A DNA stretch of 64,000 nucleotides from Microbulbifer sp. MKSA007 (GCA_032615215.1 CP128433.1:5115001-5179000), one strand, 5' to 3'; counted from the first letter of the stretch, positions 26,506 through 35,907 are shown. Notes: generated by a model not told the origin, from the sequence alone. Program-made: numbers and translations.

Positions 26506-27267
26506 CTACAAGCGCATTTCAATCCCTGCGCTGTGCATAAACGCTTTCGCTTCGGCAATGGTGTATTCGCCGAAGTGAAAAATACTCGCAGCCAATACCG
26601 CATCCGCACCGCCGTGCAATACGCCATCCGCCAGGTGCTGTAGATCTCCCACACCACCGGAAGCAATGACTGGCACTTGAACCGCCTCAGTAACTGCCCG
26701 GGTCAGGGCCAGGTCAAAACCGTTCTTGGTGCCGTCGCGATCCATACTGGTCAGCAGGATTTCGCCGGCACCGTATTCGGCCATCTGCCGGGCCCAGGCC
26801 ACAGCATCGATGCCAGTGGGCTGGCGCCCGCCATGGGTGAAGATCTCCCAGCGGCCCTCTCCCACCTGCTTGGCATCAATGGCCACCACAATACACTGGC
26901 TGCCAAAGCGCTCGGCGGCCTCGCGTACAAACTCGGGATTTTTCACCGCCGCTGAATTGATTGCAGTCTTGTCCGCACCGGCATTCAGCAGATTGCGGAT
27001 ATCTTGCAAGGTGCGCACACCGCCGCCGACAGTGAGGGGGATAAACACCTCATGGGCCATTTTCTCCACCGTGTGCAGGATGGTATCGCGCTGCTCATGG
27101 GTGGCGGTGATATCGAGGAAAGTGACTTCATCCGCGCCCGCTTCGTTGTAGCGGCGGGCAATTTCCACCGGGTCGCCGGCATCGCGGATATCGACAAAGT
27201 TAACGCCCTTCACCACGCGGCCGTTGTCCACATCCAGACAGGGAATAATACGTTTCGCCAGAGCCAT
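26506..27267 (-). CDS. hisF: Imidazole glycerol phosphate synthase subunit HisF
   Basis: A 253-residue TIM-barrel cyclase subunit. It closes the imidazole ring from PRFAR and ammonia supplied by HisH, yielding IGP and AICAR. It starts MALAKRIIPCLDVDNGRVVKG (catalytic Asp in CLDVD) and contains SMDRDGTKNGFD with the second catalytic Asp. The ATG at 27267 was chosen over an upstream start because it gives the family N-terminus. It overlaps the hisA stop by one base (TAATG), so translation is coupled. It is the last gene of the hisBHAF unit. Confidence 0.96.
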   Translation of the reverse strand: MALAKRIIPCLDVDNGRVVKGVNFVDIRDAGDPVEIARRYNEAGADEVTFLDITATHEQRDTILHTVEKMAHEVFIPLTVGGGVRTLQDIRNLLNAGADKTAINSAAVKNPEFVREAAERFGSQCIVVAIDAKQVGEGRWEIFTHGGRQPTGIDAVAWARQMAEYGAGEILLTSMDRDGTKNGFDLALTRAVTEAVQVPVIASGGVGDLQHLADGVLHGGADAVLAASIFHFGEYTIAEAKAFMHSAGIEMRL

Positions 27268-27998
27268 TATTTGTTCCGTTGGTCGCAAAGCTGCTGCGCT
27301 TCGCGCAGGTTCAACTTGTCTTCATAGATCGCCCGGCCGGTAATCGCACCGTAGATTTCACCGGCATCCAACAGCTGTTCAATGTCCTCAATGCTGCTGA
27401 CACCGCCGGAGGCAATAATAGGCACCTGCACTGCGCGGGCCATTTCCAGAGTCGCCTCAATATTGACGCCTTGCATCATCCCGTCGCGGGCAATATCTGT
27501 ATAAACAATAGAGCTGACGCCACAATCGGCAAAGCGCTTGGCCAGTTCTGTCGCCTTCAGCTCGGAGACCTCAGCCCAGCCCTCAGTAGCCACCAAGCCA
27601 TCTTTGGCATCGAGCCCGACAATAATATGGCCCTCAAACTCGCGACACGCCTCTTCCACCAGCTTGGGATTTTTTACCGCCGCAGTGCCGATAATCCCCC
27701 ACTGCACACCGGCATCCAGATAGCGCTCGATAGTGTGCAAATCGCGAATGCCTCCGCCAATTTGCACCGGTAAATCGGGAAACTGTTTGGCGATAGCAGT
27801 TACCGCTTCACCGTTCACCGGGTTGCCGGCGAAGGCGCCGTTCAAGTCCACCAGGTGCAGGCGCTTAGCCCCCTCGTTCACCCAGTGCTGGGCTGTCGCC
27901 AGGGGATCATCGGAAAATACAGTGGCGTCATCCATCTCGCCCTGGCGCAGGCGCACGCATTGGCCGTCTTTTAAATCTATCGCGGGAATTACAATCAT
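27267..27998 (-). CDS. hisA: Phosphoribosylformimino-5-aminoimidazole carboxamide ribotide isomerase HisA
   Basis: A 243-residue TIM-barrel isomerase converting ProFAR to PRFAR in histidine biosynthesis. Catalytic Asp residues are in VIPAIDLKDGQCVRL (near residue 8) and YTDIARDGM (near 130). The GGGIRD and ASGGVSS phosphate-binding loops are present. The length is normal. It lies 48 bases after hisH and overlaps hisF by one base. Confidence 0.96.
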   Translation of the reverse strand: MIVIPAIDLKDGQCVRLRQGEMDDATVFSDDPLATAQHWVNEGAKRLHLVDLNGAFAGNPVNGEAVTAIAKQFPDLPVQIGGGIRDLHTIERYLDAGVQWGIIGTAAVKNPKLVEEACREFEGHIIVGLDAKDGLVATEGWAEVSELKATELAKRFADCGVSSIVYTDIARDGMMQGVNIEATLEMARAVQVPIIASGGVSSIEDIEQLLDAGEIYGAITGRAIYEDKLNLREAQQLCDQRNK

Positions 27999-28046
27999 GT
28001 CTTTTCTTACGTCGGCAGTAATTTCAGTGTGATCGGTGAGCTGGGT

Positions 28047-28700
28047 CTATTGAGCCCGGCCGTTCCAGTGGACAAAGTTCTTTAACAGCTGCAAGCCAGC
28101 CTCGGCACTCTTCTCCGGGTGGAACTGGGTGGCGAAGATATTCTCCCTGGCAACTGCGGCAGCCAGAGGGACACCGTATTCAGTTTGCCCGGCAATATCC
28201 GGGTTTTCAGCAGCCGGCACATAGTAACTGTGGACAAAGTAGAAACGGCTGCCATCGGCAATATCGGCCCACAGGGGGTGCGGCTGCCGCTGCTGAACAC
28301 TGTTCCAGCCCATATGGGGCACCTTGAGCCGTTCAGCACTCTGCGCCGGGGGAATGTTGTCGCCGAAGAATTTCACCGGCTCCGGGAAAATCCCCAGGCA
28401 ATCAATGCCATTATTCTCCTCGCTGTGGTGCATCATGATCTGCATACCCACACAGATACCCAGCACCGGGGTACCCACACTGATGGCCTCGCGAAGCAGC
28501 GGCGAAAAACCCGCATCGACAAACCCTGCCATACAATCCCGAATGGCACCCACACCGGGCACCACCAGGCGCTCTGCGCCCTCGGCCTGCTCCGGAGTTT
28601 GTGCCAGCACCACCTCGGCCTCCGGCGCCACCTTGTTCAGGGCGCTGGCCACCGAGTGCAGGTTGCCCATACCGTAATCGAGTACCGCAATCTTACCCAT
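28047..28700 (-). CDS. hisH: Imidazole glycerol phosphate synthase glutaminase subunit HisH
   Basis: A 217-residue class-I glutamine amidotransferase that supplies ammonia to HisF. The nucleophile Cys is in LGICVGMQIM, and the catalytic His-Glu pair is in ATQFHPEKS. The start MGKIAVLDYGMGNLHSV is typical. The ATG at 28700 overlaps the hisB TGA by one base; an upstream GTG is in frame but less likely. It is the second gene of hisBHAF. Confidence 0.95.
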   Translation of the reverse strand: MGKIAVLDYGMGNLHSVASALNKVAPEAEVVLAQTPEQAEGAERLVVPGVGAIRDCMAGFVDAGFSPLLREAISVGTPVLGICVGMQIMMHHSEENNGIDCLGIFPEPVKFFGDNIPPAQSAERLKVPHMGWNSVQQRQPHPLWADIADGSRFYFVHSYYVPAAENPDIAGQTEYGVPLAAAVARENIFATQFHPEKSAEAGLQLLKNFVHWNGRAQ

Positions 28701-29287
28701 CACAAGACTCCTTTGGTGGAGGGCATGGTGCCGGCCATACGGGGGTCCGGGGTCAACGCCATACGCAGGGCGCGGCCAAAGGCTTTAAATACAGTTTCCA
28801 CCTGATGGTGAGCGTTGTGGCCACGCAGGCAGTCAATATGTACTGTTACCAGCGCGTGATTGACGAAGCCCTGGAAGAACTCAAAAAACAGTTCGGTATC
28901 AAAGTTGCCGATCCGCTTCTGGGTGAAAGGCACATCCATAACCAGGCCGGGCCGCCCGGAGAAGTCGATTACGACCCGGGAAAGCGCCTCATCCAATGGG
29001 ACATAGCTGTGGCCGTAACGGGTCATCCCCTTTTTATCTCCCAGCGCTTCGGTAATGGCTTTGCCCAGGGTAATGCCGATATCTTCCACCGTATGATGGT
29101 CATCGATATGAATATCGCCATCGCAGCTAATGTCCATGTCGATCATGCCGTGGCGGGCAATTTGATCGAGCATATGCTCCAGGAAAGGAACCCCAGTCGC
29201 GAACTTGCCATGACCTTGGCCGTCCAGGTTAACGCTGACTTGAATCTTGGTTTCCAGGGTGTCACGGGTGACGCTAGCTGTACGCAT
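28700..29287 (-). CDS. hisB: Imidazoleglycerol-phosphate dehydratase HisB
   Basis: A 195-residue monofunctional dehydratase that forms imidazole acetol phosphate from IGP. The metal-binding His motifs FLEHMLDQIARHG, DDHHTVEDIGI and GHNAHHQVE are present. It lacks the N-terminal phosphatase domain found in the bifunctional E. coli HisB. It is the first gene of the hisBHAF unit. AAGGA precedes the ATG. A divergent gene starts about 115 bases upstream. Confidence 0.96.
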   Translation of the reverse strand: MRTASVTRDTLETKIQVSVNLDGQGHGKFATGVPFLEHMLDQIARHGMIDMDISCDGDIHIDDHHTVEDIGITLGKAITEALGDKKGMTRYGHSYVPLDEALSRVVIDFSGRPGLVMDVPFTQKRIGNFDTELFFEFFQGFVNHALVTVHIDCLRGHNAHHQVETVFKAFGRALRMALTPDPRMAGTMPSTKGVL

Positions 29288-29403
29288 CGAAAGCGATCCT
29301 TATTTGCACGATAAGACAGAGGGCGCAAATTATAGGATGAATGACATCCCCTGTGGCTCTCTAGTGTCAGATGAAACTTGATTCGTAATTGTTTAGCCCT
29401 ATC

Positions 29404-29703
29404 ATGCTCCGCATGGTTACTCTAAAGCGCCGAAAATCCCATTACTGGGCCAGCCTGTTCCTGTTACTCGCCGTAGTAGCAGCTCAGCCGCTGTGGGCGG
29501 AGCACTTTCACCTGGGCAATACCCAGGTAGAGATGTGTGACCTGTGTTGCATGCATTCACCTGCAGCACTCGGCAGCGAGCCATTGCTCGTACAGGCTGA
29601 GCCCCAAAGTCACTATGAACGGCCCTCTGCGCCAACCGCGCGCGATCGCCAGCCAGAGCGCCAGAGTGCGCGCGCCCCTCCCTTCTTCCTGTCACTCAGC
29701 TAA
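29404..29703 (+). CDS. Small secreted protein with Cys/His cluster, upstream of zinc receptor
   Basis: A 99-residue protein with a hydrophobic signal-like segment (about residues 13-29, ending AQPLWA). A short motif, EHFHLGNTQVEMCDLCCMH, carries three His and three Cys that could bind a metal. The remainder is a low-complexity Pro/Arg/Gln tail. It lies 82 bases upstream of a ZnuD-like TonB receptor on the same strand, so a role in metal handling is plausible but unproven. The exact start is uncertain (ATG at 29404 or 29413). Confidence 0.6.
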   Translation: MLRMVTLKRRKSHYWASLFLLLAVVAAQPLWAEHFHLGNTQVEMCDLCCMHSPAALGSEPLLVQAEPQSHYERPSAPTARDRQPERQSARAPPFFLSLS

Positions 29704-29785
29704 CACCCAAAAACCGATATTTTTTAGTGAATGCCCGCGCTGGAGCGCGTATGGCATTGTCCGCCTGTGACAGGAATTAAAAACA

Positions 29786-31888
29786 ATGACTAAGTTCAAT
29801 ACTTTGGCCCTGGCTATTGCCAGCTTGGCCGTGCCCGCTATTTGCGCCGCAGAAGACAGCAACAAACTGGAAGAAGTTAACGTCACCGTATCTCCCCTGG
29901 ATAAGCCCGCCGACGCAGTAGCTGCGCCGGTATCGGTGCTCTCCGGCGAGACCCTGCGCAAAGCCGCTTCCGCCACCCTGGGCGAAACCCTGAAGAACCA
30001 GCCGGGAGTGGCCAACGCCTCCTTTGGCAGTGGCGTGGGCCTACCGGTTATTCGCGGCCAGAGCGCCAACCGGGTGAAGATCCTGAACGACAATCTGGAT
30101 GTCTCTGACGCCTCCAACACCAGCGCCGATCACGCCGCCAGTATCGAACCTCTACTGGCGGAGCGCATCGAGATACTGCGCGGACCGGCGGCACTACGCT
30201 ACGGCAGCGGCGCTATCGGTGGGGTGGTAAATATTATCGACGGTCGCATCCCCACTGACGTACCCGAGAAAGTTGAAGGCGCGGTTGAGATGCGCCACGA
30301 CACTGCCAACAACCAGGATGCCTCGGTATTCCGCTTTACCGGCGGTGCCGGGCAGCTGGCCTGGTACTTCGACGGTGTCTACCGCGAAAATGACGACACG
30401 GAAATTCCCGGCCTCGCTATTGTCGAGCACGAGGAACACGAAGAACACGACGAGGACGAAGGCGAGCACGAGGAAGAATTCAACACCGACGGCTACGTCG
30501 GCAACACCAACGCCCGCGCCCACAGCTACAGCGGTGGAGTTTCCTGGATTACTGAAAGTGGCTATATCGGTCTGTCAGTAAACAAGCTTGAGAACAACTA
30601 CGGCATTCCTCTCGGCACTCACGAGCACCACCACGATGATGAGGAGCACGACGAGGACGATCACGAGGAACACGAAGAGCATGAGGAGGAGAGCGAAGTC
30701 GAAGCTGTGCGTATCGATATGGCGCAGACTCGCTACGACCTCAAAGGCGAGCACCGCTTCAACAGCAACTATTGGGACAAGTTACGCCTGCGTATCGGCT
30801 ATAACGACTACGAGCACGTAGAGTTGGAAGAGGACGCAGCCGGTACCCGCTATGCCAACGAAGCCTGGGAAGGGCGCTTGGAAATCACCCACGACAGCGG
30901 TAGCGAGTGGCGTGGCGCCTATGGCCTGCAGTTATCCGATAAAGACTTTACCTCTGACGAAGGGGCATTTATCCAGCCCTCCCGCACCCGCAGCGCCGGC
31001 CTCTTCACCATGAAGGAACGCGAATGGGGCAACTGGCACCTGGACCTGGGCGCGCGTATTGAGCGTGTCGATGTCGATCCTGAGTACGAAGAAGACCGTG
31101 ACTTCAACCTGTTCAGCACCAGCGCTACCCTGCAGTACTTCCTGCAAGAGCACCAGCATATCAGCGTCGGTGCCACCCGCTCCGAACGCGCCCCGGTAGC
31201 CGAAGAGCTGTTTGCCGACGGCGAGCACCTAGCCGAGGGCACATACTTAATTGGCAACAGTGAACTGGACAAAGAGCGATCCATTAATCTGGAGTTGGGC
31301 TATCACCACCACAACGAAGCGGCCAGTGGCTGGCATGCAGCGCAGATTGAAGCCAGCGTCTTCTACAACCGCATCGGCGATTACATCTACGCGCAAAACA
31401 CCAATGAGTTGTTTGAAGAAGAGCTGCCCATCTACGCCTATGGCAACCGCGATGCCACCTTCTACGGTGCTGAAGCCTCGGTGAAATTTCCCCTGCGCAG
31501 CAACTTCTACCTGACTCTGTTTGGCGATGTTGTGCGCGCGAGCTTCGACGAAGATATCGCCGGTGAGAGTTCCGATGTGCCGCGCATGCCTCCCCTGCGC
31601 CTGGGTCTCGCCCTGGGAGCAGAGTACGACCAGTGGGGTTGGGAATGGCGCACAGTCGAAGCTGCGGACCAGGATCGCGCCGGCGCCTACGAAGAAGAAA
31701 CCGACGGCTATACCCGTATGGACCTGAGTGCCCACTACAACTTCAACATCGGCAGCAGCGACGCGGTGATCTTCGCCAGCGCCCGCAACCTGCTCGACGA
31801 AGAAATTCGCAACTCCACCTCACTACTGCGCGACTACGCTCCTGAAGCTGGTCGCAGCGTCGAAGCCGGTGTGCGGTTTATTTTCTAA
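29786..31888 (+). CDS. znuD: TonB-dependent receptor, ZnuD-like, with His/Glu-rich loops
   Basis: A 700-residue outer-membrane receptor. Residues 1-20 are a signal peptide. The plug domain (about 40-150) includes PVIRGQSANRVKILND and IEILRGPAALRYGSGAIGGVVN. The rest is a 22-strand-type barrel ending in VEAGVRFIF with a C-terminal Phe. Two acidic/His-rich insertions, near residues 215-235 and 275-305, contain many HEEH/HDEDD repeats, a hallmark of zinc receptors such as ZnuD. Zinc import is likely. I do not see a convincing Zur box upstream. The symbol is assigned by resemblance. Confidence 0.85.
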   Translation: MTKFNTLALAIASLAVPAICAAEDSNKLEEVNVTVSPLDKPADAVAAPVSVLSGETLRKAASATLGETLKNQPGVANASFGSGVGLPVIRGQSANRVKILNDNLDVSDASNTSADHAASIEPLLAERIEILRGPAALRYGSGAIGGVVNIIDGRIPTDVPEKVEGAVEMRHDTANNQDASVFRFTGGAGQLAWYFDGVYRENDDTEIPGLAIVEHEEHEEHDEDEGEHEEEFNTDGYVGNTNARAHSYSGGVSWITESGYIGLSVNKLENNYGIPLGTHEHHHDDEEHDEDDHEEHEEHEEESEVEAVRIDMAQTRYDLKGEHRFNSNYWDKLRLRIGYNDYEHVELEEDAAGTRYANEAWEGRLEITHDSGSEWRGAYGLQLSDKDFTSDEGAFIQPSRTRSAGLFTMKEREWGNWHLDLGARIERVDVDPEYEEDRDFNLFSTSATLQYFLQEHQHISVGATRSERAPVAEELFADGEHLAEGTYLIGNSELDKERSINLELGYHHHNEAASGWHAAQIEASVFYNRIGDYIYAQNTNELFEEELPIYAYGNRDATFYGAEASVKFPLRSNFYLTLFGDVVRASFDEDIAGESSDVPRMPPLRLGLALGAEYDQWGWEWRTVEAADQDRAGAYEEETDGYTRMDLSAHYNFNIGSSDAVIFASARNLLDEEIRNSTSLLRDYAPEAGRSVEAGVRFIF

Positions 31889-32044
31889 TAAACACCTGCT
31901 TCAATGGCCCCGCAGTGCTTTCCCAGCCTCGCGGGGCTGCATCTCCTACAATTCCGGCATAACCTATTTGTAGAAGTGCGCGGGAACATCGAGCCGCGCT
32001 GCGGCGTCATATGCGTGACACCACACGACAAATACACAGGGACA

Positions 32045-34213
32045 ATGCTCTCCATGGCCTGGATAAAGCGCACTTTTATCGCACTTTTAATCGTTTTCCT
32101 GCTACTCGCTGGCGCCGTCGCCTGGCTGTTAGCAGGACTCGACATCAACCAATACAAACCCCAGTTAGAAAAACTCGCTGCCAAACAGGGCATCTCCCTG
32201 CAACTGGAAGGTGATATCGGCTGGCAGCTGTGGCCCAAGCTCGGCCTGCAACTTGAAGATGTACAGCTGGCACCATTAAAGCTGCCAAAACAAACTCTGG
32301 TGAAAGCAGAAAAAATTGCCATTGGCGTGGCCCTCAAGCCACTACTGCAACGCAAAGTAGAGGCTGAGGAGATAGTCCTGGTAGCTCCGCAAATTGAGCT
32401 CACCGTCGACAAAGAAGGGCGCGGCAACTGGGAGCTGATTAGCGAGGCCCTGGAAGCTCAGAGCAAGCAACCTCCCAAACTCTCTATCCCCAAGGAACAG
32501 GAAGAGCCATCACAACAACAGGTCGACCTGAGCCTGCAAAAGCTGCGTATCGAGAAGGGCGTGGTGCTCTACAGCGATGCCCAGACTAACAAAGAGTACA
32601 AAGTCCAAGACCTGCAGGTAAGCGTTATTAACCTGGTACCGGGTGGCGAACCGGGCAAACTCACTGCCGCAGCAGACCTTACCGGCAGCGACCTCAAACA
32701 CCCGCTGAAGCTAAAAATTGATAGTACCCTCGCCCTGGACGAGGGCCTCAATGGGCTGCGCCTGCAACCGCTACAAGTAGACCTCACCTCTGAGAACAGC
32801 GCCAAGGCCAGCCTGCATATGCGCGGCTACCTGCGCAGGGACAGCAACACCCAACCCTGGCGTATACAACTAAACGTTAACGCCAATGCCGACCCTCTGC
32901 GCCCCTGGTTTGAACTGACGGGCACGGAAATCGATACCCGCGATAAAGCGGCACTGCAAAAGCTGAGTATCGAAGCGAGCGTGGAAGGTACCGAGCAAAA
33001 ACTCGACCTGACACCACTGCAATTGAAACTGGACGACGTCACCTTTAGCGGCAACGCCCAGTTGCGCAACGCAGAAATGCCCGGGCTGGACCTGAACCTG
33101 CGCGGCGGCGCCTTTAACCTGGATAACTACCTGCCCCCTTCGAACGAAGATGAGGCTGGAGCCGCTTCGGCGGAACAAACCGAGGGAGTGGAAGCACAGA
33201 GTGCGCAGGCTCCCGCCGCTGAAAGCAAAAAGCAGGGAGAGCAGGCGGCACAGAGCGATCAAACTGAAACCGCAGAAAAACCAAAGAGAACAGTAGCTGC
33301 CAAACCGCCCGCAGCAGAACCCCTGCCACTGAGCGACCTGCGCGGCTTCAACGCCAATATCAACCTGGCACTGGACCAACTGCAAGCCGCTGACCTGCAA
33401 ATGGACAGCCCAGAAATCCAACTCACTGTGGATAACGGCCTCTACCGACTGCAAAAATTGAGCGCCGATATCTATGGTGGCCAGCTGAACACGAATGGCC
33501 AGCTCAACGCTCGCGCCCAGTCCGCCGAGGCGCAGATGCGCGGCGGTCTCACCAATGTGGATATCGGCAAGGTCCAAGCTGCCCTCTTCCCCAGTGAAGA
33601 AGTCCAGCTGGCTGGGGAAGCCAGCGTTAACTGGAGTGCCAGCACCAAAGGTAAAACATCCACAGCTTTAGAGAAAAACCTGCGCGCCTCCGTTGAGGTT
33701 TCCAGCAAGGAAATGTCGATTTCTCCATTCAATCTGGAGAAAAACATGTGCCAGCTGTTCAGCTACGCGGAAAATACCGAAATGCCCACCCGGGACTGGC
33801 CCAACAGCACCGGACTGCAGGACCTTCGCGCCACCATCGCGGTGAAAGGCGACCAGGTGGATGTGAGCGAAATTCTCGCCGGTATCGAAAATATCGCCCT
33901 GACCGGTGACGGAGAGGTGGACCTGAAGAAACAGGACTTCGACTTCAAGCTCGGCCTGGCCCTGGTGGGCGAGAGCACCTCCGCCGACGGCTGTACCGTG
34001 CGCAACAAGCGCTGGCGCAACCGCCCGCTGCCGCTGCGCTGCAAGGGCGACTTCGACGATGTGAACATCAGCACTTGTAAACCCGACAGCCGCCGCCTCG
34101 ACGACTTGCTGCGGGAAGAACTGAAGCACAAAGCCGAAAAGAAATATGGCGATAAAGTTGAAGAAAAGGTCGACGAACTGAAAGAAAAATTGAAAAATCT
34201 CTTCGGCCGCTAA
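32045..34213 (+). CDS. asmA: AsmA-family protein
   Basis: A 722-residue inner-membrane-anchored periplasmic protein. One N-terminal transmembrane helix (about residues 8-30) precedes a long beta-rich AsmA domain that starts INQYKPQLEKLAAKQGISL and includes GDIGWQLWPKLGLQLEDVQL. A low-complexity Glu/Gln/Ala/Lys linker lies near residues 375-425, and the conserved C-terminal AsmA block follows, ending in a Lys-rich tail. AsmA-like proteins are linked to lipid transport and outer-membrane biogenesis. The ATG at 32045 was chosen; the frame is open further upstream but without a membrane anchor. Confidence 0.85.
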   Translation: MLSMAWIKRTFIALLIVFLLLAGAVAWLLAGLDINQYKPQLEKLAAKQGISLQLEGDIGWQLWPKLGLQLEDVQLAPLKLPKQTLVKAEKIAIGVALKPLLQRKVEAEEIVLVAPQIELTVDKEGRGNWELISEALEAQSKQPPKLSIPKEQEEPSQQQVDLSLQKLRIEKGVVLYSDAQTNKEYKVQDLQVSVINLVPGGEPGKLTAAADLTGSDLKHPLKLKIDSTLALDEGLNGLRLQPLQVDLTSENSAKASLHMRGYLRRDSNTQPWRIQLNVNANADPLRPWFELTGTEIDTRDKAALQKLSIEASVEGTEQKLDLTPLQLKLDDVTFSGNAQLRNAEMPGLDLNLRGGAFNLDNYLPPSNEDEAGAASAEQTEGVEAQSAQAPAAESKKQGEQAAQSDQTETAEKPKRTVAAKPPAAEPLPLSDLRGFNANINLALDQLQAADLQMDSPEIQLTVDNGLYRLQKLSADIYGGQLNTNGQLNARAQSAEAQMRGGLTNVDIGKVQAALFPSEEVQLAGEASVNWSASTKGKTSTALEKNLRASVEVSSKEMSISPFNLEKNMCQLFSYAENTEMPTRDWPNSTGLQDLRATIAVKGDQVDVSEILAGIENIALTGDGEVDLKKQDFDFKLGLALVGESTSADGCTVRNKRWRNRPLPLRCKGDFDDVNISTCKPDSRRLDDLLREELKHKAEKKYGDKVEEKVDELKEKLKNLFGR

Positions 34214-34225
34214 GGCCCCGCTAAA

Positions 34226-34250
34226 GTGCACCGGGGCCCGCCCGGTGCAC
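34226..34250. terminator. 10-bp GC-rich hairpin between asmA and mutY
   Basis: GTGCACCGGG pairs perfectly with CCCGGTGCAC around a 5-base loop. There is no T-run, so it may be a weak terminator or an mRNA-stabilising structure upstream of mutY. Confidence 0.45.
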
Positions 34251-34292
34251 AACTCCAGCGTTCAACCACAGATTCCAGCCCGCAGTATCCCC

Positions 34293-35378
34293 ATGACCCC
34301 AAAGCAGTTCCAAAATGCCGTCCTGAAATGGTTCGACAAACACGGGCGCAAAGACCTGCCCTGGCAGCAAGACATCAACCCCTATCGGGTTTGGGTGTCC
34401 GAAATCATGCTGCAACAGACCCAGGTCACCACGGTTATTCCCTACTTTGAGCGCTTTATGCAGAGCTTCCCCACCCTAGAAAGTCTCGCCCGCGCTCCCC
34501 AGGACAAAGTCCTGGCTCACTGGAGCGGCCTCGGCTACTACGCCCGCGCCCGCAACCTGCACAAATGCGCCCAGACGGTGCTGGAGGAATATGGCGGGGA
34601 GTTTCCCCAGGACGTAGAGGAACTGACCGAATTGAGTGGCATAGGCCGCTCCACCGCTGGCGCTATTGCCAGTATCAGTATGGGACTCAGGGCGCCGATC
34701 CTCGACGGCAACGTCAAACGGGTGCTGGCCCGTTTTCACGCAGTGGAGGGCTGGCCCGGACAGACCGCAGTTGCCAATCAACTGTGGCAACTGGCCGAGA
34801 CCTATACCCCAAACCAACGCGTTAACAACTACACCCAGGTGATGATGGACCTGGGTGCCACCCTGTGCACCCGCTCGAAACCACGCTGCGAGGAGTGCCC
34901 GGTGAAAAAATCCTGTGTGGCTCACTCCCAGGGCAACCCACAGGATTACCCCGGCAAGAAACCGCGCAAGGAAAAGCCGGTGCGCAGTGCCACCCTGCTC
35001 TTGCTTGAACACAAAGGTGAAATCTATCTGGAACAGCGTCCGCCCAGCGGTATCTGGGGAGGACTCTGGAGCCCACCTGAAGCCGACAATACCAGCGACT
35101 GGCTCAAGGCAAAGCGCTGGCGTGCCAGTGACGTCCAAACCCTGCCGACCCTGCGACACACCTTCACTCACTTTCACCTGGATATTTCCCCGGTGTGGGT
35201 ACAACTGAGCAAAGTCCCAGCACAGGTGGCGGAGAGCGGCGCTGGCTGGTATAAACTGCGGCGTTTAAACCGCCCTCGTGCGGCCCAGGAACTGGGGCTA
35301 CCCGCCCCTATCGTCAAGCTGGCAAAACAACTACTGGCGCTGCAGGCTCCCCTGCTCACGCCGACCACTGCCGACTAA
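34293..35378 (+). CDS. mutY: A/G-specific adenine glycosylase MutY
   Basis: A 361-residue DNA-repair enzyme that removes adenine mispaired with 8-oxoguanine. The catalytic Glu lies in WVSEIMLQQTQV (near residue 37), the helix-hairpin-helix in LSGIGRSTAGAI, and the catalytic Asp in MDLGATLC. The [4Fe-4S] ligands are C-x6-C-x2-C-x5-C in CTRSKPRCEECPVKKSC. A NUDIX-like C-terminal domain (about 230-350) recognises 8-oxoG. The ATG at 34293 gives the family N-terminus. yggX follows after 15 bases. Confidence 0.95.
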   Translation: MTPKQFQNAVLKWFDKHGRKDLPWQQDINPYRVWVSEIMLQQTQVTTVIPYFERFMQSFPTLESLARAPQDKVLAHWSGLGYYARARNLHKCAQTVLEEYGGEFPQDVEELTELSGIGRSTAGAIASISMGLRAPILDGNVKRVLARFHAVEGWPGQTAVANQLWQLAETYTPNQRVNNYTQVMMDLGATLCTRSKPRCEECPVKKSCVAHSQGNPQDYPGKKPRKEKPVRSATLLLLEHKGEIYLEQRPPSGIWGGLWSPPEADNTSDWLKAKRWRASDVQTLPTLRHTFTHFHLDISPVWVQLSKVPAQVAESGAGWYKLRRLNRPRAAQELGLPAPIVKLAKQLLALQAPLLTPTTAD

Positions 35379-35393
35379 AACCAGGAGGAGTCC

Positions 35394-35669
35394 ATGTCCA
35401 GAACCGTATTCTGCCGCAAGTACCAAGAGGAATTGGAAGGTCTGGATGCACCGCCCTTTCCCGGCCCCAAAGGCATGGATATCTTCGAGAACGTTTCCAA
35501 AAAAGCCTGGCTGGAGTGGATGTCCCACCAGACCATGCTGATTAACGAAAAGCACCTGAACATGATGGAACCCTCAAGCCGCGCCTACTTGAGCGAGCAG
35601 ATGATGAAGTTCTTGAGCGGCGAGGAATACGACGCAGCCGACGGTTACGTTCCGCCGGAACAGCAGTAA
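35394..35669 (+). CDS. yggX: Fe(2+)-trafficking protein YggX
   Basis: A 91-residue small cytosolic protein linked to iron handling and protection of Fe-S clusters. It begins MSRTVFCRKYQEELEGLD with the conserved Cys7 and contains the SKKAWLEWMSHQTMLINEK helix. The length is normal. An AGGAGG ribosome-binding site precedes the ATG. It directly follows mutY, the usual pairing, which makes sense because MutY carries an Fe-S cluster. Confidence 0.95.
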   Translation: MSRTVFCRKYQEELEGLDAPPFPGPKGMDIFENVSKKAWLEWMSHQTMLINEKHLNMMEPSSRAYLSEQMMKFLSGEEYDAADGYVPPEQQ

Positions 35670-35723
35670 CACAAGGCCCCGAAGCTTCCCCGGCAAAGAA
35701 AAAAACTTTTTATAATCAAGGGG

Positions 35724-35752
35724 TTGACTCTGACCCGGGGAAGGGCTTTAAT
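35724..35752 (+). promoter_or_regulatory. Sigma-70 promoter of the tRNA-Phe gene
   Basis: TTGACT (35724-35729) and TTTAAT (35747-35752) are separated by 17 bases. A GC-rich discriminator follows, typical of stable-RNA promoters under stringent control. Confidence 0.75.
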
Positions 35753-35793
35753 ACGCGCCTCGCGACGCAGGGGAAGCCCAGCAAGATCGCAAA

Positions 35794-35869
35794 GCCCGGA
35801 TAGCTCAGTCGGTAGAGCAGGGGATTGAAAATCCCCGTGTCGGTGGTTCGATTCCGCCTCCGGGCACCA
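35794..35869 (+). tRNA. tRNA-Phe (GAA)
   Basis: A 76-nt cloverleaf with acceptor stem GCCCGGA/TCCGGGC, D-arm TAGCTCAGTCGGTAGAGCA, anticodon stem GGGGA/TCCCC around TTGAAAA with anticodon GAA at 35827-35829, T-arm GGTTCGATTCC and an encoded CCA. It has its own promoter and a strong terminator just after it. An AT-rich accessory stretch starts immediately downstream. Confidence 0.97.
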
Positions 35870-35873
35870 TATT

Positions 35874-35907
35874 AAAAAGCCTCATCCGCAAGGATGGGGC
35901 TTTTTTT
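35874..35907 (+). terminator. Rho-independent terminator of tRNA-Phe
   Basis: AAAAAGCCTCATCC pairs with GGATGGGGCTTTTT (14-bp stem, one G-T) around the tetraloop GCAA, followed by more T. The right half of this terminator reappears at 39367-39387. Confidence 0.9.

Noticed and set aside
29288..29403. Zur or Fur box before the zinc-receptor genes
   Set aside because: I found no adequate dyad matching the known consensus between hisB and the small upstream gene.
32870..33577. Antisense open frame within asmA
   Set aside because: A compositional shadow of a coding gene, with a low-complexity sequence and no recognisable motif.
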